This document shows positions 23,469-34,594 of a DNA stretch of 64,000 nucleotides, one piece after another (the first letter of the stretch is position 1; each line of letters begins with the position of its first letter). Under the pieces are notes generated by a model, which did no database searches, was not told the origin of the DNA, and saw nothing but the letters and a program-made list of their open reading frames with translations. The stretch is from Gremmenia infestans (taxonomy: Eukaryota > Ascomycota > Leotiomycetes > Helotiales > Hamatocanthoscyphaceae). The translations under genes and the position numbers were made by a program. The DNA is taken from assembly GCA_032629725.1 (NCBI GenBank), contig JAFEVB010000006.1:310001-374000 (forward strand). The letters are read 5' to 3'.

Positions 23469-24540
23469 ATGCCCCTTAAATCCTCCAAGTCTTAAAAGCT
23501 AACTAAATTCCTAAGGAAAGAATATCAAGGCTACCTACTATAGATAGTTATAGATATAGAAAGTTATCCTTCTAGTACTAATAGAAATACTTGATTTCTA
23601 GGTAATCGAAGCGTATAATCCTAACTCCTACTAGCTGCGAGCCTTAGTACGTCTTAATAAGCACTAGAGAAAAAGGAATCGGCTCTAATTGCTTTATATA
23701 TTCCTATTTCTGCAAATAGACCTAAAGCTACTAGAAAGTTATTACCTCCTATAAAAACTATTAAACGCGTATAAGCTGGTTTGGTGCTAGCTATTCGGGA
23801 TAAAAATCCTTAGCTTACCTATAAACCTTTGCGGAATATAGTATAAGACAGTTAGATAAAGGTAGCCTATACTAGATCTGTACCTATTAGGATAGTAATA
23901 CTAAAGAAAGCCACTATAGTAACTTAACTAGATAGTAATATTACCAAATTTTAATACTAGAACTTGGTCGAATCTATAGAAGCATATAAATACGAGAATA
24001 GTATAATAATAGTTTCCGAATTTATATAAGTATCTCTAAAGCAAGCTATTACTATCCTTTATAATTTGGAGGAGATCTATATATCTGCTATTTGCAGTCA
24101 GGTAGGTTAAAAGAGGAATTATAAAATGCATACTAAATTTGATAGGTACTTGATAGTATATAGTACTTATTAATATAGAGGGTTTCTTTTTAGAATTTGA
24201 ATAGCTTAATAGTATTTCTCTCCTCTAATAGCTATATTAAGATAGGTATTTTTAGGTGCTTCTAAAATGCTTTATTCTTTACTAATATTTCTAGTATATA
24301 TAGAATACTATTAAGAAGAAGGATTAAGTAGTACTTGAACACTTAGCTTTCTTACTCTTGAAATAATATAAAAAGGTGTTGTTTAAAAGGATATTAGTAA
24401 TAGCAGCAAACTCGTGCCTATATCTTCTAAATTGTAGTCTGAGGAATTAATAAAATTCTTAATAATTGCTTCGTCTGGCTTAATCGAAGATATTAAGATA
24501 GTAAGATATTTTATCCTAGTAAAATATAAGTATTAATATA
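23469..24540 (+). pseudogene. Protein kinase-like gene, RIP-inactivated
   Basis: From ATG at 23469 the frame reads MPLKSSKS and continues with TAA/TAG stops. VAYTRSVPIRIVILKKATIV at about 23845 looks like the beta-3 strand with its Lys. YENSIIIVSEFI near 23990 matches the hinge region of kinases ('ENSVVIVSEYM'), followed by VSLKQAITILYN. The C-terminal EELIKFLIIASSGLIEDIK (about 24440-24500) resembles the last helix of a PAK/STE-type kinase domain. The HRD and DFG section, around 24130-24400, is unreadable in one phase; introns or indels are likely there. It is probably a Ser/Thr kinase-like protein; the substrate is unknown. Confidence 0.6.
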
Positions 24541-24589
24541 TTATAAAATATAGAATAACTTTCTTTAAAGCTTTTCGACTACTATTATG

Positions 24590-25085
24590 CTTCCATTTAT
24601 ATACTATACTTAATTAGAGGCAATTTCCTCTATAATTCGAAAAATTCCGGAGTTCTATAAATAAAATAGATAAAGTTTATAGTCTAGACTATCTAAATAA
24701 TAAATACTTATAAACTCTATTAATAGTTGAAATATGCTATTTATGACTATATTTATCTTTATTATCTCTATTGCCGAATTTTTTAGATAGTACGCTTAGA
24801 TTAACGTCTATTTTTATATTCTAAGATGCACTTTATTATAAAACAAGTCTATACTTTAGTAATTATAGCCTTTCTTCTAGCAGGTCTATAAAGTGATTAT
24901 TAATATATATTAACTTCTTTAATATTTTTTTCTTATAGGCTATCTTAATAGTAAGAAAAGAACTATATTTGATTATATTATTAATCTTTTCAAGCATTAT
25001 CGGAACTATAGGTATTATAGGACTGGTTATATAATATATTATATAACGCTGGCATATTAGCATGGCACTAGCCTCTTGCCTAACC
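24590..25085 (-). pseudogene. Coding-like fragment, unknown
   Basis: A minus-strand frame entering near 25085 reads KWLVRQEASAMLICQRYIIY and continues through SPIIPIVPIMLEKINNIIKY to LIYINNHFIDLLEERL at 24863, with few stops. This looks like a conserved helical protein rather than chance sequence, but I cannot name it. It lies tail-to-tail with the kinase relic. Confidence 0.35.
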
Positions 25086-25089
25086 AGCC

Positions 25090-25820
25090 ACTTTTCCTAG
25101 CTATTACTCTATAGAGCAGAGAATTCTATTAGTTTTGCTCTACTATCTAATAGCTAGCAATTAAATTAAAACCTCTTATATAAAAACTTCTAGTTCTTCT
25201 TTTAACATCTTAGCTCTCCTTGCTACCCGTCTCTTTTTTATATCCTGTACGAAGAACTTTATTATAGGAGGGAACTTTATTTGCTTAATAAGTTTATTAG
25301 TAAATATAATACTTCTAGAAATATTAAGACTACTTATAAGATTTTCTATTAACGGTGGCTAGGATTTATCCTTAATAGAAGTGAAAGTGGAGTACCGGCT
25401 ATTCTAGAAGATAACTATAGTAATATTAACCCTAGGGAATTCTTCGAGTTCTATAGCTTTTAGCAAAAAAGTCTCCTTTCTTCTTCTAAGTCTCTTACTT
25501 CATTGGTTAATAACTTTAGTAGATATAATTAGAAATAAATATCGTATTAATAATATATAAGATGTTTAAATTATTAATAACTATAAGTTCTTAGATAGTA
25601 AGTTATCTTATAAAAACTCTAATATTACTACGGTTATTCTAGCTGGCCATCCTAGATCTACTAGCTAGCCTAAATCTGCTGCCTATCTTATATAATATGA
25701 ACTTTAGAAATTAATTTTTAAACTATAATAATTTAGATAAAATATCTTTTTAATATAAAACTTTAGTTCTAGCATTAAGTTATACGCCTTATAAGAATAT
25801 TTTAACTAGAATAAATAAAA
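25090..25820. other. Unassigned stretch upstream of the chitinase relic
   Basis: No frame is convincing on either strand. A plus-strand run near 25305-25560 is open for long pieces (for example VILTLGNSSSSIAFSKKVSF) but has no known pattern. It may contain the mutated promoter and first exon of the GH18 relic. Confidence 0.3.
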
Positions 25821-25829
25821 TATTCTGGA

Positions 25830-27910
25830 ATTCTATAGTCTTTTTTTTATTTGCGATACGTATACCTGGATTGCAGGCTGAAAGTTCTAATCTTGCTAAT
25901 AATACTTATCGTACTATTACTTATTATATTAATTGGTAAGTAAAGCCTTTTTAAGCTATAACCTTTATATTACGAAAATAAAGTACTAAGAACATTGGCA
26001 GAGCTATCTATATAAGACAATTCTACCTAGTAGAGCTTCTAGTTAATAAACTTACCTATATACTATATGCTTTTACTAATATCAATCCTGCTACTAGTAA
26101 GGTGTAAGTAGTATCTGCTTACTAGCTTGCTTTTCCTAACTATAATCCAGGTATTTATCTAATAATTAGGCTAATACCTAAGTCTATTTTAAAGGAGATC
26201 TTTGGAATTAAACGGGAAATAATCTATATAGCTGCCTAAAATAGCTATATCTCTTAAAAACCAAGAACTATAACCTGAAAACACTACTATCTATTAGGGG
26301 CTAGACTTACTCTTCTAACTTTATATTACTAGCTTTAACTACCGCTAGCTGTAATATATTTGCTTTAATAGCTATTAAACTTATATAGAACCTTGGATTT
26401 AATAGCCTTGATATTAATTAGGAATACCTAGCAAATAATATAGAAGTAGCAAATATAGTTTTGCTTTTATAGACTTTAAGGGAAGCTCTAGATTTATATA
26501 GATAATTAATAACTCCGCTATATTATTTCAAGCTTACGGTTGCTTGTTCTGCAGGCCCCTCTAACTATGATATTCTATATATCCCTGAAATAAACTAGTA
26601 TCTTAATTTCTAGAATCTTATAGCTTACGATTTTGCCGGAAGCTAGAGTAATGTTATAGCAGATCAAGCTAATCTTCTCTCTTCCCTTAATAACCCTAGG
26701 ACCCCGCCGTTTAGTATATAATAAGCTATTAGCTATTATATATTATATAGGGTTGCATCGCAGAAAATGATTCTGGGAATGCTGCTATATAGCTGGTCTT
26801 TTACGGCCATAGATAGGCTTGGTAAATCCTTTAGTAGTATTGGTCCTAGAACTTAGGATCGAGACGTGTACGACTATAAAGTTCTCCTACTTCTAGGTGT
26901 ATATAAGGTTTATAATAGTATAAGAGGATCTAGCTATAGCTATGATTTATTAGCTAAAGAACTAGTAAGCTATAATAATATCTAAGTTGGGAACTAAAAA
27001 GCTAAATGGATTAAGAAAAATAACTTCGGTAGGGTAATATGGTAGGAAAGCAGCGTAGATGCTTCTAATAATTTAAGTCTTATCTAGAGCGTTTCTATAC
27101 TCTTAGGTGGCAAAGATGGTTTACTTCTTTAAGATGTCCTAAATCAATTGATTTATATAGAGTTAATTTATAATAATATCCGAGCATTCGCTTTAAACGA
27201 TTTATTTTTAATCTCGAATATCTTATCTGTTTTAAGACTACCTGTTTTAATACTATCTGCCGCAAGTCCTTCTTTTAAAAATACTTCTAGCTATAGGGCT
27301 ATTAAGACTACCCTTTCTACCTATACTATTACTATTATAAGTATAATCGTAGCAATTAATTCGTCTTACATACCTCTCTCGATGCCTTTATCCCTATTAG
27401 AGCCTCTTATTAGTACTTCCAAGTCCGCCTCCTATATGACTTGCCCTATAACTATTACTAGTACTATCCCTATTACCTTTATAACTATATTCCCTTTAGT
27501 AATATTAAATACTTATTCCTACTTAACTTTACTAAGCTTAATCCTAGATCCTTACTTAAGTTTAATATCTGCTGTCTTAACTTTATTAATTTAAAGTGCT
27601 TCTAATATGCATCTAACTCCAGCTCCTATAACTATTACTAAGACTATTATTATTAGTAGAGGGGAATTGGTAGTAAGCTGCACTTCTTAGCACGGCTTAA
27701 TATTATACTATTCTACTATAATAGGAATAAGCATCTATATGATTTAGCTATAAGAAGTATCTAGATAGCTATTAAGACCTTTAGGGCATTATATATACTT
27801 AATTAAGTAGGGATGCAGATAATATAGAAAGGAGATCTTTTATAGATCTATTAGGAATATAGGAGTAATAGCTTTACCAAGTCTGGAAGCATATATATAT
27901 AGATAGTTAT
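25830..27910 (+). pseudogene. GH18 chitinase with Ser/Thr/Pro-rich tail, RIP-inactivated
   Basis: GH18 chitinases hydrolyse chitin and are secreted or wall-bound in fungi. The frame gives TYRTITYYINW near 25900 (family 'YRTVTYYVNW'), LTYILYAFTNINPATSKV near 26050 and the catalytic strand GFNSLDIN.EYL at 26395-26430. Then come NLIAYDFAGS near 26610, QKMILGMLLYSWSF near 26762 and VIWWESSVDASNN near 27035. The expected DGxDxDWE reads N-S-L-D-I-N-stop-E: two Asp became Asn and Trp became stop, but the catalytic Glu codon survives. After the domain the same phase enters a stretch of 148 codons open to 27594, rich in Ser, Thr, Pro and Leu. This is best explained as a mutated Ser/Thr/Pro-rich linker. 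Another 100 codons follow in phase (SRGELVVSCTS). Confidence 0.88.
27148..27594 (+). other. Longest open stretch in the window: low-complexity tail of the chitinase relic
   Basis: These 148 codons have no stop because a Ser/Thr/Pro-rich linker holds few Gln or Trp codons for RIP to turn into stops. The phase is that of the GH18 domain upstream. Many Leu and Ile codons probably derive from Pro (CCN) and Thr (ACN) after C-to-T change. It is not a separate gene. Confidence 0.75.
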
Positions 27911-28190
27911 TATTAATAATAAACTAGAAAGATATATTAAAGCGAGCCTTATAATATATTCTCGACTAATTATATATATGACTAGCGAACCCTTTTTTAT
28001 CTCTCGGTAACTATTAGGAGGTTGTTTATAGCCTATATATAACTAAACTTTATTTTAATTATTAATATTAACTATCCTTATATAATAATACTAATATTAT
28101 CCTTTAAATATCTCCTGATAATAGCTGTTTAACTGCTTTTTAAAAGCGAAATCTCTTAAAAAATAAAAGTACTCTTCCTTTTCTACCGCG
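27911..28190. other. Spacer between chitinase relic and family X copy B
   Basis: TA-rich sequence with a run of TATATATATA near 27892 and no gene-like frame. The two flanking relics end towards each other here. Confidence 0.4.
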
Positions 28191-28199
28191 TATTAATTT

Positions 28200-29990
28200 A
28201 ATACTTACTAAAAAGCGCGACCTTTTATCTATATCCTCTATTAGTATATCCGAGTTTACTATTAGATTCCTTTAGATTATCGACTATAATGCTTAATAAG
28301 TGTAGTCCTAGAAGTCTAGATCTGCTAACTAGTCGCTCTACTTATACTTCTGGTTAATCTGCTGAAATTGCTAGTTAAATACTAAAAGTCGTTTAAGTAT
28401 AAGATCTAAGCTGCGTAATATAAAGACGTTCTTGACTGGATCGACTATTAAGTCTAGGGTAGTATGCAGCAGGTATGAGGTTTTAGACAAACTGCTAGCA
28501 ATAATCTAATAAGCTAGCTTTAAATGCCGCATTTTTAAAATCTACTCTTATTAGCACTTACTTATTATAGAATATGCAAACTTACCTTTTCAACTTTAAT
28601 AAAGATAACTTTTCTACTTGGATTATCTATAATCCTCCTTTAAAGCTTATTGTATACTTTATATATAGTATTAAATAAGCTTCTAATAAAGAGAGCGTTA
28701 GATCCTAGGGCCAATTTTATGAAGTTGAGGAAAAGGACCCGGAAGATAGTATAATAAACATCTGTATAGAATGTGTCCGCAATTTTATAAGCGGTGCCTA
28801 ATAGTAGTAGGTCCTAGTTTAATTAGGCGTTACTATACCCTAGTAAAGACCTAAACTTCTGCTAGAGCCTATTAGCCTTAAGATCGTCCGTTAAGCTTGA
28901 GAGGTCTTTCTAATATCTATAATATAGCGCGAAGAGTGTATTAAGATCTGGACGTGCTTTTAAGAGTCTAATAGTATTTATTTTATTATAAAAGGGAATT
29001 AATAAGCATATTCCTTCGACTTTGCTAATATTTATAGTGGTTATTAGTATTTTCTAAGCTTTTGCCTCCTACTACTTTAATATGATAATATCCTTATAAG
29101 AAAACTTAGATCCTATTTTAGCGATAGTAGAGCAAATAGAAACTATAGCTAGAGGCCTTTAAGGAAACGGGATATAGAAATGGAGTTAATAGATAAGTTA
29201 TATAATAAGATATAGTAATAGAAGATATTAATAGAAGGTGGTAATAGAGGGATAATAAAGGGGAAGGGAGATAATAAGGCATTTTATTAACTGCTCCGCC
29301 TTAGATAGCGACCTTCCTTATATTTAGATGCTATAGAGAATAATTACTAACCAAGCTATAAGTAGTATTGCCTCTACTAGTTCCTCTAAGAGGTTTTCTT
29401 CTTTCTTTAAGGTATACTCTAGCGCTGCATACCCTTATATTTAACCGTTAGCGATTCTCCTTAATATGCAGCTTAAGGCATGCCTCTATCCGTAATAATA
29501 TACTAGTCTATAGCAGCTTAATCTTAAGAGAGAAGGTATAGAAATAAGGTGCTAGCGGACTTTATATAGGTATTGCTAGACATCTGCACTGCCTACTATA
29601 ACTATAAAGTTATTCCCTTCTATAGGAGCAGCTAGCCCCCTTTCTATTTGCCACCTATTCTATTACTAACAGCTAATATCATAAACTGTATAGGCATAGA
29701 ACTATTATATATATAAGATAATTTGTCTTGCATAAAGCTAAAGCGCTAGGGGTTAATCTAACAAGTAATATAAAGTCTAAGTAGTAGACACTCTCTCTAA
29801 TACTTTAAGCGCCTAGATTTACTATAGATATAAAGTGCATAGTAGTGCCCGCAGCACTAGAGCGATAGTTCTAAGACAGCGAAGCTGTTTAAGACTAGAG
29901 CTATTAGTATGCCTTGCTTATCTATATTAACCTCTCCTCTACAATCTTGCAATTATAGAGGAGCCTGGGTTCTATAAAGCCTTCGCTATA
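28200..29990 (-). pseudogene. Family X copy B: unrecognised fungal gene, RIP-inactivated
   Basis: Minus-strand frame homologous to 5460-7720. Readable blocks are EENLLEELVEAILLIA near 29390, GSKFSYKDIIILK near 29110, ITTINISKVEGICLLIPFYN near 29040, ADTFYTDVYYTIFRVLFLNF near 28770, LGSNALFIRSLFNTIYKVYN near 28700 and NPSRKVIFIKVEKVSLHIL near 28620. Stops are TAA/TAG. Copy B ends earlier than copy A; the LNKRICFL-like part of A is not visible. Similarity also covers the purine-rich simple sequence between the two readable sections, so a segment of at least 1.4 kb was duplicated. Function unknown. Confidence 0.55.
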
Positions 29991-30825
29991 CCTTCCTTTT
30001 TGCATATTATTCTTCTTCTAGCTAGAGGATTAGATATATAGAACCGTTATATATAACGCTCCAGAATTAGACAGTATAGGGATTAGAGAATAATAAGCTG
30101 AAAGCCTAATAGCAGACTAACCTATAATAGTTATGCTATAATATAAGCCTTTCTGCAAATAGGCAAATAGCAAATAGCAAATAGCAAATCTCTAAGGCAC
30201 TTTCGATTAAGATTCTAGTCTATAGCTTATTTTAATGCTAGGAATATAAAATCCGGTAAAAGCGCTTAAGTAGCGGAATGTAGCTAAAGGAATTATATAA
30301 GTTATATTACTTCTAATATTAATTTCCTATTTAGGAGATAGAAGATAAATAGGTGATTTTTCTTTTATATATAAGATAAAACATCTTAGAGACTAAGAAG
30401 CTATTATTATTAGAATCCTAGGCTATAGAGTTCCAAATCTGCCTCGGTTAATGGTTTACTATAATAACCGGAACATATAAGCCTTTACTATGCATTTCGG
30501 CGCCCTAGAGGATTAAAATGCTTAAACCTACACCTATTATTAATAATAAAAGGGGTATGTCTAAAAGTATCATCTGATTCGATTAATATTACTATAGATA
30601 AAAGCTAACACTTTAGCTGATCCCCTTTTATAATATAGCTAAGAGGATAGTAATACGGCATAATAGACCAACCGACTAAAAGGCTTAAGTATATAAGGTT
30701 AGTTAATCCCTAGGAACTACAGCTTAACTATCTTTCTTAGTTTGTGCTTAATCTTTATCTTCTTATTTAAAACATACGTAATATATTTAAGTAATTCATC
30801 TGCTGAAATTTATTTAGATATTATT
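29991..30825. other. No gene recognised; contains a 7-bp repeat
   Basis: No convincing frame. A CAAATAG repeat lies at 30154-30189. The stretch could hold promoter remnants of the plus-strand relic that follows. Confidence 0.35.
30154..30189. repeat. Short tandem repeat, unit CAAATAG
   Basis: The unit is repeated about four to five times (GCAAATAGGCAAATAGCAAA and on). Each unit keeps an unmutated CpA, unusual here, which suggests that the array expanded after RIP or was too short to be mutated. Confidence 0.8.
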
Positions 30826-30828
30826 TAA

Positions 30829-33800
30829 ATGAACAACTAGTAGGGCCTAGAAAGTCGCTCTTAGCAGAATAAGCCTATGCAATCTAGTAAGATAGTTGAA
30901 GACCTTATTAACCTGTTTAAAAAGTTTATTTCTGCTATATCTTTAGATAGTTTAAACAAATTTCTACTTTAGTTAGAGGTGAGATAATGCCTATTATATA
31001 GTTAGGAAAATCTAATTGCAGTTATAGTTATTAAGCGTTATGCGGGAATTTTATATTAAAGCACTATCCGTTTTATAATACCTTATGCGGGAACTGCTTA
31101 ACCACTTAAGAAATGAAGCTTAGGCTGAAACCTAAGGCTTGAATAAACCTAGACGTAATACTAAACGACTATTAAAGACTAAGCATATAGACTGCACTTA
31201 TTATTATTCTAAGTCTTCTTGAATATAATCTAATATTGCTTAAGATATATATTTATATGCAGCTTTTACCCGCAACTCTTTAGTCGGCGATGTATTAGTT
31301 CTATATGCACCTGTTTATAATAAGAGAAGCAGCGATAGTCTTATGATAAAGAAGCCCCTTTAGGCGTATAAAGGAGGCGGTCTAGAGATCGTTACTAAGG
31401 AACGTTCTTAGGAAGTGGAAGACTAGTCTGCTGCCTATAGATATACTATATTATTTATAGGCAGGGAATTAATACTAAATCAGCTAAAGGCTAGCTATAG
31501 TAACGGCAGCTCTATAGGAGACATAGTCCCTAGATAACTATTAATGGCCCTTAATAAGTCGAGCGAGGATAATTAAACTATGCTCTACCCTTCTTTGCAA
31601 AGCGAGATAAAGCAGAGAGAGATAGTCTTACTATTTAATAGAATTCTAACTAATGCTTAAGCTCTATTAGTAACCTTCTTACTATATAAGATAGAATCGT
31701 ATAAGAGCCCTATATCTATATGCTAAATCGGCAGATAAGTCTAATCGACTCTATCTAAAGATTAAATCGCTATATTATAAATAGCTCTTATTTAGCCTAC
31801 TATTAATAGAGAAGTAGATAAGATAGAGAAAACTTTACTAGATAGGATTCTATAGTTACTATCTAGCATAGAATAGTAATAGCTAGGACTATATAATACT
31901 ACTTTAATGCAAGCGCTATAAAAGAGCAGAGAACTGCATCTAACTTAAGAGAGCTAAGCTATGCTGCCTTTCCCACTTATGGAGATCCTAATACTAAGCA
32001 CTATAGTTGCTAAAATAGTCCATCTTATATATATAATAAGCAGGCGCTAGGAAGTACTAATAGAGATCTATTCAAGAATCCTTAGTACGTTATAATCTAG
32101 CCTTAGTAGAGCACTAGCTACTACTAGGATGAAAGAACCGATTTTAATATAGATTACAAGCAGCTCGATATCTTAGTTGGCCTCTATATAGATTAATATG
32201 CTAGAAGCAGGTTATGCTTGCTCTAAAGAGGTAACTATACTTAATATAATAGCGTAGATAGGCGCTTTAGAGTGGTATGACGCTAAGCTCGAATAAGCTA
32301 AGAAGGCACCGCCTCTAATAAAATATAGAAGGCCTAGAAAACGTTTAGCTACTATTATGCTAGATAAACATTTAAAGGAGGCGCGTGATACTATAGCTAT
32401 AGAGGATCCTAAAATAGCTAATAAAGATTATTATTTGTTACTAGACTTAGCTGGAATTTAAAAAGGGATTTTAGATATAAGGAGACGGCTTATTAAAACC
32501 CTTTAAAGAGGGCGAATATTGCATAAACTAGTCTAAATAATAAGCTTAGGGATTCTCTTTAATCCAGATATATAGTACGTTTTAAAATAAACCTCTATAG
32601 CATCTATTAACTTTAAGTGCGTTACTAGGGTCTATATAAAGGCAAATAAAGAAGATATCAATAAATTTATTACCTTTTTCTAGGCAGATTCCTAGAAGAT
32701 GGAGCTATACTCTATCCTTAACTAGTAAGTGGAGTTATTAGCTAAGGAAAAGCGACTGGACCTTTCTTGCTTCTTTGACTCGCTTAAATCACGCTCTATT
32801 ATACTATTGAAAGTGGTCTTAAGCCTATAAGCGGAGTACGGTCTTAAGAAAGTAAGCTAGTGCTAGGTCTAGGCTATTAAGAAATATACTAATTTAAAAA
32901 TAGGAATCCCTACTATAAGGCTGCCTGGATATTATAATCGAGCGTATTATAAAAGGGATCAGCTATGCTCTTAGCAAGCATACCCTTTATAAAGACGATT
33001 CTATTATAGTTAATAGTATAGTAGAACTTCTAAGTAGTATATTTAGTAGGCTACGCTTAAAGGAATGGCTTAATTATTAGGATATTGCAGCTGCTCTAGA
33101 AATAACTGATAGGCCTATGTTTATACAGCTAGGTCTTAGCATCCTATTCTACTAGAAAGATAAAAATAGCGAAGTTACACCTATCTTAAACCTACTTTAT
33201 CGCTAGAGAAAAAAGATTAACGATTATAGGTATAAAGGTAAGCATAATACTAGAAAGCTATAGGTTTATATCTGCCTGCTTAATATTAACGCTAACCACT
33301 TTACTCTACTTAAGATTAATAAATAAATAAAAATAATATATTACTACGATTTAATAGCAAACCAGAGGATTATTAGTCGTAAAACGAAGTCTACCTTTAT
33401 AAGATAAGTAGTAGAGATATATAAGTTTAGATAGACTATTTAGAGATATGCTAACCCGCTATAGGAAAAATTCAAGCACCTAAGTTTTAAGTATACTAAG
33501 GTAGTAAGTATTTACTTTATTATATTACCATATGCTAATAGGTAGCTAAGCTACCCCTTAGTAGAGTAATAGATAGAGTTGCGGCCTAATAGCTATACGT
33601 AATACTAAGCGGCGAATGCTAGGACTCCTAGTTAGTAGGTAGGATAATAAGGTAAATATAGATCAGGTAATTTAAGACGTAATTAGAGATTGCTAGGCCT
33701 TTCTTAAGGGCGGTGTTCTTTAGCCTGTTTATCTTTCTAAGAAACCTAAGGGTCCTAAGAATCGTGGATTTAAGCTATGCCGCAGTTTAGAAAGGCTTGA

Positions 33801-33840
33801 AAATAAAAACAATTCCGTATAATTATCTCTCGAGCTACTA
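30829..33840 (+). pseudogene. Large relic with C-terminal ULP1-type (C48) cysteine protease domain
   Basis: Plus-strand coding signal starts near the ATG at 30829 (MNN..GLESRS) and continues in long TAA/TAG-only phases: LNKPRRNTKRLLKTKHIDCT near 31140, AAFTRNSLVGDVLVLYAPVY near 31260, EARDTIAIEDPKIANKDYYL near 32370. The last 600 bases read as a ULP1/SENP fold: YICLLNINANHFTLLKINK, with His at 33297-33299; IIYYYDLIANQRII, with Asp at 33348-33350; and SCGLIAIRNTKRRMLGLLVS, with Cys at 33580-33582. It ends with QVI.DVIRDC.AFLKGGVL and SLERLENKNNSV. The three triad codons survive, although Cys is in another phase from His and Asp, so an indel or lost intron lies between. ULP1 proteases cleave SUMO-like conjugates. 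Such domains also occur in transposon-borne genes. The N-terminal part is unknown and may be a separate gene. Confidence 0.65.
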
Positions 33841-34590
33841 TAAATCGTTCTTATTTACTAGAGTAATATTATTCTTTTCCCTTTATATGCTTACTATATA
33901 TTATATATAAGTTAATAAAGATATTAATTTTCTTTTAACTTATAAGCGCGTCTTGAATTTTCTCTGCTATAGCGGAAAGTAATCTATATTACTAAGAATA
34001 TATAGCGAATAGATGCTTTAGCTATTAAATTAAGAATAGTATACTTTAAAGCCAGAAACACTAGATAGTAGCTTTAAATATACTTATTTTTAATATTATA
34101 AAGGAGATAAGAATATTATCTATTTCTAAACTAGAAGTGCCTACTAGTTACTACTAAGTATTACCTCTATATATTACCCCTATATATTACCCCTACCTGT
34201 TACCTCTATATGTTACCCCTATATATATATATAGAGAACCTTAATTGCAATTGTTTTTAAGCATATTACTTTAGTCTTATGCTTTTGCTTACCTACTCTA
34301 AACTTGGCTGCTAAGCCTAAGATAGTAATACTAAATAATTTTCCGACTGCTCGATTATATAAATAGGTCCCGCCTTAAGCTTATATGATATTTTACGCAA
34401 GTTAAATATAAAGTTCATTTAAAATTAAAGCTAGACTAAAGATGATTATATAGTAAAGATAGTTTTAAGGAGAATATTTTAAAATATAAAAATAAAAGAA
34501 AACTATTAGTAGAGATAGATATTTTTATAAATAACTAGTAGAGATAAATGAAATTACCCCTAATAAAAGATAATTATTATAAGAGGCAAA
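33841..34590. other. Unassigned stretch with a minisatellite
   Basis: No gene-like frame. It separates the ULP1 relic from the minus-strand relic at 34595 and holds the tandem repeat at 34158-34230. Confidence 0.4.
34158..34230. repeat. Tandem repeat, unit about 13 bp (TATTACCYCTATA)
   Basis: ATTACCTCTATATATTACCC is followed by further TATTACC, TGTTACC and CCTATATA units, about five in 70 bases. It ends in a run of TA. It lies in a gene-free stretch. Confidence 0.75.
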
Positions 34591-34594
34591 TTAA

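Noticed and set aside
34158..34230. CRISPR-like array
   Set aside because: Units are contiguous with no spacers, and the organism is a fungus.
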